Source: Rhizobiaceae bacterium | Lineage (GTDB): Bacteria; Pseudomonadota; Alphaproteobacteria; Rhizobiales; Rhizobiaceae | Direction: 5' to 3' | Assembly (NCBI GenBank): GCA_023953845.1 | Contig: JAMLJC010000001.1 | Coordinates: forward strand, 1,364,001 to 1,428,000 | DNA: 64,000 nt | Shown: piece by piece, positions 8,538 to 15,553 of the stretch | Position numbering within the stretch: position 1 is the first letter of the stretch | Layout: each line of letters opens with the position of its first letter | Program-made: the position numbers and the translations under genes | Notes under the pieces: generated by a model | Databases searched by the model: none | What the model was told of the DNA's origin: nothing | Seen by the model: only the letters and a program-made list of their open reading frames with translations

Positions 8538-8978
8538 ATGCGTATGACCACAGCAGCCGCCACCGCGGCACTCGCCATCTCCATCGCCAGCACTGCGTTC
8601 GCGCAAGATAGCTCCAGTTCCGATGCCGCGATCGCGGACTTCCCGGAGGCATGTGCCAAGGCGGGCGCAGGCGCCGGGGAGCAGAATGCCTCCCATGGCC
8701 AGATGGACATGTCGGCGATGCAAGAACATCAGCGCGCCGCCATGGAAGGCATGATGGAGCCGGACCGCAACATGAGGAAGGGCATGATGGCCGACGATCC
8801 GGATGTCGCCTTCGCTTGCGGCATGATCGCCCATCACCAGGGCGCGATCGTCATGGCGGAGACGGAGCTCAAGTACGGCGACGACGAGGCCATGAAGGCG
8901 CTGGCGGAGGAGATCATCGCCGCCCAGAAGCAGGAAATCGCCGAGATGACCGCGTGGATCGAAGAGAACGCAAAATGA
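8538..8978 (+). CDS. DUF305 family periplasmic protein (CopM-like)
   Basis: The 146-aa product has a Sec signal peptide (residues 1-22, cleavage after AFA). The diagnostic DUF305 motif MIAHHQGAIVMAE has its His pair at 99-100, and a second His/Met-rich stretch lies around residues 53-70 (SHGQMDMSAMQEHQ). DUF305 proteins are four-helix ferritin-like folds; CopM in cyanobacteria binds copper in the periplasm. A GGAAGG sequence lies just upstream of the ATG. The neighbours (Csp-like protein, copA, copZ) support a copper-sequestering role. Confidence 0.88.
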   Translation: MRMTTAAATAALAISIASTAFAQDSSSSDAAIADFPEACAKAGAGAGEQNASHGQMDMSAMQEHQRAAMEGMMEPDRNMRKGMMADDPDVAFACGMIAHHQGAIVMAETELKYGDDEAMKALAEEIIAAQKQEIAEMTAWIEENAK

Positions 8979-9033
8979 GGCGGAGTCGCGCGACTTCGGT
9001 CCCGCGTACCGTCTCTCAGCAAGGAGAAAAGGA

Positions 9034-9366
9034 ATGCATCACATCAGCCCGGAAATGAGGCGCTGCATCGACGAGTGCCTGAACTGCTATTCGGTCTGCC
9101 TCTCGACCGCGATGGGCCACTGCCTCGAGATGGGCGGCGAGCACACGGAGAAGAAGCACTTCACGCTCATGATGGCCTGCGCCGAGATATGTCGGACATC
9201 GGCCCATTTCATGCTGATCGGCTCGGAGCACCACAAGCATACCTGCCGCGAATGTGCCGAGATCTGCGACGAGTGCGCGGACGACTGCGAGCGGCTCGGC
9301 GACATGCAGGAGTGCGTGGACGCCTGCCGCCGCTGCGCCGAGGAATGCCGCAAGATGGCTGCTTGA
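9034..9366 (+). CDS. Four-helix-bundle copper storage protein (Csp-like)
   Basis: This 110-aa protein carries 16 cysteines (residues 11, 15, 18, 22, 30, 49, 53, 71, 74, 78, 81, 85, 94, 98, 101, 105), spaced mostly 3-4 apart along helices. That is the pattern of Csp1/Csp3 proteins, which store many Cu(I) ions inside a four-helix bundle. There is no signal peptide, so it is of the cytosolic Csp3 type. AAGGAGA lies 8 bases upstream of the start. It follows the DUF305 gene by 55 bases and a hairpin lies just after its stop. It would buffer cytosolic copper alongside CopA and CopZ. Confidence 0.88.
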   Translation: MHHISPEMRRCIDECLNCYSVCLSTAMGHCLEMGGEHTEKKHFTLMMACAEICRTSAHFMLIGSEHHKHTCRECAEICDECADDCERLGDMQECVDACRRCAEECRKMAA

Positions 9367-9380
9367 CCCGGTAGTTCCGT

Positions 9381-9406
9381 CCCCGGCAAACCCGATGTTG
9401 CCGGGG
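9381..9406. terminator. Hairpin after the Csp-like gene
   Basis: CCCCGGCAA and TTGCCGGGG form a perfect 9-bp stem with an 8-base loop, 15 bases after the Csp-like stop. There is no T-tract, so it may be a weak terminator or an mRNA-stabilising hairpin between the convergent Csp and cytochrome c genes. Confidence 0.5.
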
Positions 9407-9548
9407 ATGGCTCTCGGGGAGCGAGGCATGATGCCAAGGCAACTCCATCCGGTTCCGGCAAGGACAGGCAGCCGTGGCGGACAGGAGCTATCGTCAAGTT
9501 CAAGGCGTGGGAAGGACCAGCAGCCTGGAGACCAGCCATTGGGTTGGT

Positions 9549-10004
9549 TCAGCGGCCCTCATCTGCTTCCCGTCGACTCAGTTCCTGCTGATAGGCGCGC
9601 TCCTTCTCGGGCCACGTGCTCTTGATATAGGTCAACACAGACCGGATCTCGTCGTCGCTCAAAACGCCCTCGAAACCAGGCATGTCGCTCTCGTAGCTGC
9701 CGCCCACGACGGCTGCAGGACCTTCCTTCGAAATACGGAACAGGATGCCGTCCGCATGGTGCCAGGTGTGTCCGGAGGCATCGTGAGGAGGGGCGGGCAT
9801 GCGGCCCGAAGGCAGTGGCTTCTTCCAGTCGGGCTGGCCTTCAAGGTTCGCTCCATGGCATGCCGCGCAGTGTCCGGCATAGAGCTTCCGTCCCTGCGCG
9901 ATGGCGGCCCGCTCGTCGGAGCCGAATCCTAGATGCCACAAGACGAGAGCAGCGATTCCGGCGACCGCCGCAATGATGCCGAGTAATGCTCCCTTCCAGC
10001 TCAT
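9549..10004 (-). CDS. Membrane-anchored c-type cytochrome
   Basis: The 151-aa product has an N-terminal transmembrane anchor (residues 6-24) and one haem c site, CAACH at 46-50, in the segment LYAGHCAACHGANLEG. The likely sixth ligand is Met108 in ESDMPGFEG. Its start ATG overlaps the stop of the preceding 41-aa membrane protein (ATGA), so the two are translationally coupled, and both follow copA. It probably carries electrons in the periplasm, perhaps to or from the copper oxidation system; the partner is unknown. Confidence 0.85.
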   Translation of the reverse strand: MSWKGALLGIIAAVAGIAALVLWHLGFGSDERAAIAQGRKLYAGHCAACHGANLEGQPDWKKPLPSGRMPAPPHDASGHTWHHADGILFRISKEGPAAVVGGSYESDMPGFEGVLSDDEIRSVLTYIKSTWPEKERAYQQELSRREADEGR

Positions 10005-10126
10005 TTGCGTCCGCTGAAGAACAGGCAGTCCACCTGCGCCGCGACTGTGAGGACGAGGACTAGCTGTAGCAGGAGCCAGACCGGCCCGCTGCCCGTCATC
10101 ATGTCAACCGTTCCGTCGTCCATCAT
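10001..10126 (-). CDS. 41-aa single-span membrane protein in the copA operon
   Basis: A short frame from ATG at 10126 (a second ATG lies at 10123) encodes MMDDGTVDMMTGSG, then a hydrophobic span (VWLLLQLVLVLTVAAQV) and the tail DCLFFSGRK. GGAGG lies 6-7 bases upstream. Its stop overlaps the cytochrome c start as ATGA, which strongly supports translation. It lies 74 bases after copA. The function is unknown; it may assist CopA or the cytochrome. Confidence 0.65.
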   Translation of the reverse strand: MMDDGTVDMMTGSGPVWLLLQLVLVLTVAAQVDCLFFSGRK

Positions 10127-10200
10127 CGTGGCCTCCCCGTGGCGGCAGCCTGTGCGCGCGCATAAGACTTGCGCCGAAGTCCTTTCTTCGTGGCCTGGCC

Positions 10201-12723
10201 TCATCTCACGGCAGCTGCGGGCACCGCCTCTCCAGCGGTCCTGTCTCGAAGCGGTGCCTGGAAGCGCTTCAGCCTCAGCGCGTTGCCGAGGACGAAAACG
10301 CTGGAGAGCGCCATCGCCCCTGCCGCCAGCATAGGCGACAGCAGGATACCCCAAGCCGGGAAGAGTACGCCCGCGGCCACCGGAATGAGGGCGGCGTTGT
10401 AGGCGAAGGCCCAGAAGAGGTTCTGTCTGATGTTGCGCATCGTGGCCTTCGACAGGCCTATCGCGTTCGCCACGCCTGTCAGGTCGCCCGACATCAGCAC
10501 CACGTCGGCACTCTCGATGGCCACGTCTGTTCCGGTGCCGATTGCGATGCCGACATCCGCCTTGGCGAGGGCAGGGGCGTCGTTGATGCCGTCGCCGACG
10601 AAGCTGACTACCCGGCCACCCTCGCGCAGGCGCTTGATCGCCTCGACCTTGCCATCAGGGAGCACCTCGGCCACGACCTCGTCGATGCCGAGTTCGGCGG
10701 CGATGGCCTCGGCCGTACGCCTGCTGTCCCCCGTCACCATCGCCACCTTGAGGCCGAGCGCGTGGAGGGCGGCTATGGCATGCGGGGTGGTCGGCTTGAG
10801 CGGGTCGGCCACCGCGACCAAGGCCGCCAGCCTGCCGTCGACGGCAGCAAACAGGGGGCTCTTCGCCTTCCTGCCGAGTGCCGCGGCAGCTTCAGCGAAT
10901 CCTTCCACGTCGATGCCGAGCTGCCTCATGTAGCGGTCCGCGCCAACAGCGACATCATGGCCGCCGACCCGTGCCTTCACGCCGAACCCTGGCACCGCCT
11001 CAAAGTCCTCGGCGGGAGGGACGGTCAGGCCCTCGCGCTTGGCAGCGGCGACGATCGCGGCGGCGACCGGATGCTCGGAGCCCGCCTCGGCGGCAGCGAC
11101 CAGCGACAGCACCCGGTCGCGCTCGAATCCTTCGGTTACCTCGAAGTCCGTCAGCTCGGGTCGGCCCGCAGTCAGCGTGCCCGTCTTGTCGAGCGCCACT
11201 ACGTCCGTTGCCCTCAGGGTCTGCAGCGCCTCGCCGTTCCGGAACAGAACCCCCAGCTCCGCCGCCCGTCCGGTGCCGACCATGATGGAGGTCGGCGTCG
11301 CCAGGCCCATGGCGCAGGGGCAGGCGATGATCAGAACGGCGACCGCGTTGACGAGCGCGAAGGTGACGGCAGGCTCCGGGCCAAAGGCGAGCCAGACCAG
11401 GAAGGTGGCCGCGGCGGCCGCCATCACGGCGGGCACAAACCATGCCGTCACCTTGTCGACAAGGGCCTGGATCGGGAGCTTCGAGCCCTGCGCTGCCTCG
11501 ACCATCCTGATGATCTGCGCCAGTACGGTGTCTGCGCCGACCTTCGTCGCGCGGAAGTTAAAGGCTCCGGTCTTGTTGACGGTGCCGCCCGTCACCTCGT
11601 CGCCCTCGCCCTTCGTCACGGGGACGGGTTCGCCCGTGAGCATGGACTCGTCGACGAAGGACGAGCCGCGCAGGACGACGCCGTCGACGGGTATCCTGTC
11701 GCCTGGGCGCACCTGGAGCACGTCACCCTCGATGACCTCTTCCAGCGGGACATCAACGAACTCGCTGTCCCGCTCAACCCGGGCGGACCTGGCCTGCAGG
11801 CCCATGAGCCGCTTGATCGCCTCGCTGGTCCTGCCCTTCGCCTTCGCCTCGAGGAGACGGCCGAGCAGGATCAGCGTGACGATCACGGCCGATGCCTCGT
11901 AATAGACGTTGGCGGTCCCCTCGGGCAGCGCCGAGGGCGCGAAGGTGGCGACGACGGAGTAGGCCCATGCCGCCGTGGAACCGAGCACGACCAGGGAATT
12001 CATGTCGGGCGCGAGGCGCAGCAGGGCAGGCACGCCCTTCCTGTAGAAGCGGAGTCCGGGTCCGAACTGGACGGCGGTCGCCAGCACGAAGAAGGCGAGG
12101 TAGAGCGGCTGCTGCCCGACGTTCATCAGGAGCCAATGGTGCAGCTGCGGCAACAGGTGCGATCCCATCTCGAGCAGGAAGATGGGCAGGGTCAGCGCTG
12201 CCGCGATCCAGAAGTCACGCCGGAGGCACCGCAGCTCCTTGTCGCGGGCTTCCTGCCGCGCGTCTGCTGCAATGCTTCCCGACGCGATCCGGCGCGGCTC
12301 GTATCCTGCCTCGCGGACGGCAGCCTCGATCGCGGCGAAAGGGACGGGGGACGGTGCCTTGATCGTCGCCCGTTCCGTTGCGAGGTTAACCGAGGCCTTG
12401 AGTACGCCGGGAACGGCCGCGATGGCCTGCTCGACGCGGCGCACGCACGAGGCGCAGGTCATCCCTTCTACCTCGATTTCCGCCGTTTCAGTGGCGACCT
12501 CGTATCCGACATAGCTGATAGCCTCAGCCACCGCCTGCGGCACCGGAGAGCCATCGTAGGTGACGGATGCGGTCCCGCTGGCGAGGTTGACCGCGACGGA
12601 TCTTACCCCGGGCACCTTCGCGATGGCCTGCTCGACGCGGCGCACGCACGAGGCGCAGGTCATTCCCTCGACCGGAAAGGCTTGGCTCTGGCCGAAGGCA
12701 TCGCTTCTGACGTGAGCATTCAT
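10201..12723 (-). CDS. copA: Cu(I)-exporting P1B-1 ATPase CopA with two HMA domains
   Basis: The 840-aa product has two N-terminal heavy-metal-associated domains, each with GMTCASC (Cys23/26 and Cys90/93). The membrane motif is CPC (IACPCAMGLATPTS), the mark of Cu(I)/Ag(I) P1B-1 ATPases. Actuator MLTGEPVPV, phosphorylation ALDKTGTLTAG, HP (GSEHPVAAA) and hinge FVGDGINDAPAL motifs are all present. It pumps Cu(I) from cytosol to periplasm using ATP. It leads a leftward operon (copA, 41-aa membrane protein, cytochrome c) and is divergent from the chaperone copZ, with a CueR-type operator in front of each. Confidence 0.96.
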   Translation of the reverse strand: MNAHVRSDAFGQSQAFPVEGMTCASCVRRVEQAIAKVPGVRSVAVNLASGTASVTYDGSPVPQAVAEAISYVGYEVATETAEIEVEGMTCASCVRRVEQAIAAVPGVLKASVNLATERATIKAPSPVPFAAIEAAVREAGYEPRRIASGSIAADARQEARDKELRCLRRDFWIAAALTLPIFLLEMGSHLLPQLHHWLLMNVGQQPLYLAFFVLATAVQFGPGLRFYRKGVPALLRLAPDMNSLVVLGSTAAWAYSVVATFAPSALPEGTANVYYEASAVIVTLILLGRLLEAKAKGRTSEAIKRLMGLQARSARVERDSEFVDVPLEEVIEGDVLQVRPGDRIPVDGVVLRGSSFVDESMLTGEPVPVTKGEGDEVTGGTVNKTGAFNFRATKVGADTVLAQIIRMVEAAQGSKLPIQALVDKVTAWFVPAVMAAAAATFLVWLAFGPEPAVTFALVNAVAVLIIACPCAMGLATPTSIMVGTGRAAELGVLFRNGEALQTLRATDVVALDKTGTLTAGRPELTDFEVTEGFERDRVLSLVAAAEAGSEHPVAAAIVAAAKREGLTVPPAEDFEAVPGFGVKARVGGHDVAVGADRYMRQLGIDVEGFAEAAAALGRKAKSPLFAAVDGRLAALVAVADPLKPTTPHAIAALHALGLKVAMVTGDSRRTAEAIAAELGIDEVVAEVLPDGKVEAIKRLREGGRVVSFVGDGINDAPALAKADVGIAIGTGTDVAIESADVVLMSGDLTGVANAIGLSKATMRNIRQNLFWAFAYNAALIPVAAGVLFPAWGILLSPMLAAGAMALSSVFVLGNALRLKRFQAPLRDRTAGEAVPAAAVR

Positions 12724-12759
12724 CGTGCCTAGTTTCCTTCTGCGACTGTCCCGGCGACC

Positions 12760-12790
12760 GATGTAGTTGTTCCAGTTACTGGAAGGTCAA
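12760..12790 (-). promoter_or_regulatory. CueR-type promoter/operator of copA
   Basis: TTCCAGT-T-ACTGGAA at 12770-12784 is a perfect inverted repeat. On the minus strand TTGACC (12790-12785) is followed after about 19 bp by a weak TACATC/CTACAT -10. The layout matches CueR promoters, and the element is 37-67 bases upstream of the copA start. Confidence 0.75.
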
Positions 12791-12815
12791 TAGCCAGCGA
12801 GGCGTCTTCGGGATC

Positions 12816-12846
12816 TTGACCTTCCAGCGGCTGGAAGCCCCATCTT
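12816..12846 (+). promoter_or_regulatory. CueR-type promoter/operator of copZ
   Basis: CTTCCAGC-G-GCTGGAAG at 12821-12837 is a perfect 8-bp dyad. TTGACC at 12816-12821 and CATCTT at 12841-12846 are 19 bp apart. It drives the rightward copZ gene, whose ATG lies 36 bases downstream. The centres of the copA and copZ operators are about 52 bp apart. Confidence 0.75.
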
Positions 12847-12882
12847 CTGCCCATCGGCATTTCGTGACACCAAACGAAGGAG

Positions 12883-13086
12883 ATGAAAGTGCTGAAGCTG
12901 AACGTTCCCGACATGACCTGCGGCCATTGCGCGGCGGCGGTGACAAAGGCGGTGAAGGATGTCGACGCTTCTGCCGTCGTCCAAGTTGATCTCGCCACCA
13001 AGACGGTAGCCGTAAGTACGGCAGCCGACCCCAGCAAGGTGAGCGCGGCGCTTGCCGACGCAGGCTATCCCGCCAGAGCGGCTTGA
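12883..13086 (+). CDS. copZ: Copper chaperone CopZ (single HMA domain)
   Basis: The 67-aa product is one heavy-metal-associated domain. The copper-binding motif is MTCGHC (Cys14 and Cys17) in VPDMTCGHCAAAV. Length and fold match CopZ/Atx1 chaperones that hand Cu(I) to CopA. AAGGAG lies a few bases upstream of the start. It is divergent from copA and has its own CueR-type operator. Confidence 0.93.
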   Translation: MKVLKLNVPDMTCGHCAAAVTKAVKDVDASAVVQVDLATKTVAVSTAADPSKVSAALADAGYPARAA

Positions 13087-13376
13087 GGCGGAGGGGTCGC
13101 CAAAGGATTACTGCCGGGCGACTCCCACGCCCAGTCGGGGCCGACGAGGGTTCGCAGCAGGCCAGGAGGCTCGGTCTTGTAGACTGGGATGAAGTTGCGT
13201 TTCGGCCAAGTCGACCCGAGCTGACCGTCCCTTGGAACCGCAGCCCGGTTGCCTTGAGGGAGGAATGTCGTTTCAGTGTAATCGAAGAGTCAGGCGCAAC
13301 GGGTTCCAACCTTCCCGGTTTGCGGCCCTGCGCCGCAGACGGGAAGCGGACCGTTGCCGGATCCGGAGACACAGGC

Positions 13377-14726
13377 GTGTCGGGTCACATCGAGGATGCC
13401 ACGAAGAGCCTTGACCTCTATCGGCTAATGGCCGGGTTCTTGCACGGCATGAGCCACGCGCAACTGAGTCAGGAGCCGGAACGGATTGCCGGGCTGCTAG
13501 TGCCTGCTCCGGACGGCTACTCGAAGCGGCAGCGTATCGAAGCTGCTCTTGAGAACCTCACGCAGGAGGAGTTGGCGCGGCTGGCACTCAAGTTCGCCGC
13601 CGATCGCAATGACATCCCGCTCGAGGAAGCAGGCCGGAAGGTGCTCGAGGCGGCCGAGCCGCCGTTGACGCAGATCACACGCCGAGACGTTGCGCGAATC
13701 TTCGGCGACGATCTCGCCGGCGAGCGCAGCACGATAGAGGTAGTCGAGGCTTGCTTTCCGCTTTCTTCTCCATTCGAAATTTTCTTCGGAACCAGCGGCA
13801 AAGGCCTGCGCGACCAGATCATCCGACACATGGATCACAATCCCGGCGACTGGTCGGTCGAAGACCTGTTCGGGAAGATCGGCGCCTTCGATTGCTCGAG
13901 GGCCAGGTTCGGTGCCTTGCTCGAACAGGCAGTGCACCCGCTTTCCCGATCAGGCGATAAACAAGCGGAGTTGGTCATCGCCTTGAACAAGGTCCTTTTG
14001 CGAGATGGATATGAGCTGGCACAGGATGGAGAAATCTCCGGTCACCCGATCTTCACTTTCCGCTCTCGGGCGCATGGGGTCGGCGGCCGGCCGAAGAACC
14101 TGATCTTTGCCTCGCGAGGACCAAAGCCCGAGATCGGGTTCGCCGACGCGATCAACAACGACATTGTCATCCTGTCTGGCGAAGAGAGCTGCCTCGTCTA
14201 CGACCGACCGATCGGAGCGAGCGGCCTTTCGTGGTCTGACCTTGTCGCCTGGTGGGGCGAGGTTACGCCGGGGGCCAATGCAGCGGATCTAGGAGCGCGT
14301 CTCCAGGAATCCTTGGCCTCGGACGCAGAGCGCAAGCTGTTCGCGACCTACTTCAAGACCTATCGTCGTTTCCTGGGCGAGGCGCTGCCTGCGCTCCTGC
14401 CGCAGGTCTACCTTCATTATGATCCTGCCATCGCGAAGACCTTGCGTCACCGCCTGCCGCTGCCGCGCCAGCGGATGGACTTTCTGATACTGCTTCCCAA
14501 CCGTCATCGCATCGTGATCGAGGTCGACGGCAAGCACCACTTCTCGGAAGGCGACCTTCCCTCATTGAAGGTGTACGCCGAGATGGTGTCATCTGATCGC
14601 GAATTGCGCCTTGCCGGATACGAGGTCTATCGGTTCGGGGCGAATGAACTAGTTGGGGACCACGCCGAGGCGAGGATCATCGGTTTCTTCCACAAGCTTT
14701 TTAGGCTGCACCACATTTCAAGCTGA
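13377..14726 (+). CDS. Putative defence protein: AbiJ-like N-terminus with PD-(D/E)XK-like C-terminus
   Basis: The frame is open from 13083, but the first 98 codons look non-coding. GTG at 13377 has GGAG 10 bases upstream and gives 449 aa; ATG at 13434 is an alternative. The segment LTQITRRDVARIF (around residue 100) resembles the ITRRD motif of AbiJ N-terminal domains in abortive-infection proteins. The C-terminus has RMDFLI (Asp368), then IEVDGKHH (Glu382, Lys386), then a conserved YAEMVSSDRELRLAGYEVYRFGANEL, the arrangement of Vsr/DUF559-like nucleases. The role is inferred as a defence effector that cuts nucleic acid. It stands alone after copZ and before a palindrome copy. Confidence 0.6.
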   Translation: MSGHIEDATKSLDLYRLMAGFLHGMSHAQLSQEPERIAGLLVPAPDGYSKRQRIEAALENLTQEELARLALKFAADRNDIPLEEAGRKVLEAAEPPLTQITRRDVARIFGDDLAGERSTIEVVEACFPLSSPFEIFFGTSGKGLRDQIIRHMDHNPGDWSVEDLFGKIGAFDCSRARFGALLEQAVHPLSRSGDKQAELVIALNKVLLRDGYELAQDGEISGHPIFTFRSRAHGVGGRPKNLIFASRGPKPEIGFADAINNDIVILSGEESCLVYDRPIGASGLSWSDLVAWWGEVTPGANAADLGARLQESLASDAERKLFATYFKTYRRFLGEALPALLPQVYLHYDPAIAKTLRHRLPLPRQRMDFLILLPNRHRIVIEVDGKHHFSEGDLPSLKVYAEMVSSDRELRLAGYEVYRFGANELVGDHAEARIIGFFHKLFRLHHISS

Positions 14727-14820
14727 TTGCGGTCCATCCAGACCATGAGGAGGTGGTGCGGTCGGAGGCTGATCACTGCATGAGGATCGTCGCGGCGCAT
14801 ACTCCGCAATGGCTTTTTGT

Positions 14821-14840
14821 ATAACCGATTCTCCGGTTAT
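14821..14840. repeat. Dispersed 20-bp palindrome, copy 2
   Basis: ATAACCGATTCTCCGGTTAT has 7-bp arms ATAACCG/CGGTTAT. It lies between the AbiJ-like gene and the SRAP gene, 77 bases before the SRAP start. It is one of five copies in the window. Confidence 0.75.
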
Positions 14841-14917
14841 ATGCGGAAGAGCGGTTCATTGCTTGTCGAGGGCGCGCGACGGGCTGACGGCGCTCCTCCA
14901 GCAGCGAGAGCATGTCG

Positions 14918-15505
14918 ATGTGCAACGACTACCGCCTGAAGGTCGACGTTGGGACCATCATTGAAGAGTTCGCGGACCTAAAGATACGGATTCGCTTCAA
15001 CGAAGGCGTGCCTAACCTTGAGCCCCGGGACGACATCAAGATAACCGATACCGGGCCGATCGTTCGTCGGGCTGTGGATACGGAGGAAGCCGAACTGGTT
15101 CAGCGCCGCTGGAGCTGGCCGGGGTCGAACAAGCGGCCAATCTACAACTTCCGTTCAGAAGGTCGCGACTTCGCGTCAACCCGATGCCTGATCGTGGCCG
15201 ATGGGTTCTACGAGTTTACGGATCCGAAGGATCCAGCGAAGAAGCGGAAGGACAAATGGCTGTTCACGATGCCCGGACGGTCGGTCTTCTGCATTGCGGG
15301 CATCTGGCGCTCGCATCCGGAGGTTGGCGAAGCCTTCACCATGCTCACGACCGCGCCCGGTCCTGATGTGGCTCCTTACCACGACCGCCAGATCGTGATC
15401 CTGGAGCGCGATTCCTGGGCGGGCTGGCTCGATCCCAACGTTCCGGCGCAGTCCCTGATCAGGCCACTTCCTGCTGGAGCCCTTGCGGTGGAGCAGGTCG
15501 GGTGA
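14918..15505 (+). CDS. SRAP (YedK/HMCES-like) abasic-site protein
   Basis: SOS-response-associated peptidase family. The catalytic cysteine must be residue 2 after Met removal, so the start is ATG at 14918 (MCNDYRL), not the ATG 6 bases earlier. This gives 195 aa. GFYEF carries the active-site glutamate and PYHDRQ the histidine. SRAP proteins form a thiazolidine cross-link with abasic sites in single-stranded DNA and protect them during replication. It is convergent with dnaE2, another damage-tolerance gene. No perfect LexA box precedes it. Confidence 0.88.
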   Translation: MCNDYRLKVDVGTIIEEFADLKIRIRFNEGVPNLEPRDDIKITDTGPIVRRAVDTEEAELVQRRWSWPGSNKRPIYNFRSEGRDFASTRCLIVADGFYEFTDPKDPAKKRKDKWLFTMPGRSVFCIAGIWRSHPEVGEAFTMLTTAPGPDVAPYHDRQIVILERDSWAGWLDPNVPAQSLIRPLPAGALAVEQVG

Positions 15506-15553
15506 GCGAAGCATCGCAAGCTTGTCCGTCCCGGTGGTCTGCGGCCATCCCCG

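Noticed and set aside
13083..13376. 5' extension of the AbiJ-like frame from 13083
   Set aside because: The sequence is rich in random-looking Arg/Gly/Pro codons, overlaps the copZ stop and has no ribosome-binding site; the GTG at 13377 fits better.
14845..14870. LexA-like GTTC-N7-GTCG before the SRAP gene
   Set aside because: The second half-site has a mismatch (GTCG rather than GTTC), unlike the two perfect boxes found at dnaE2 and imuA.
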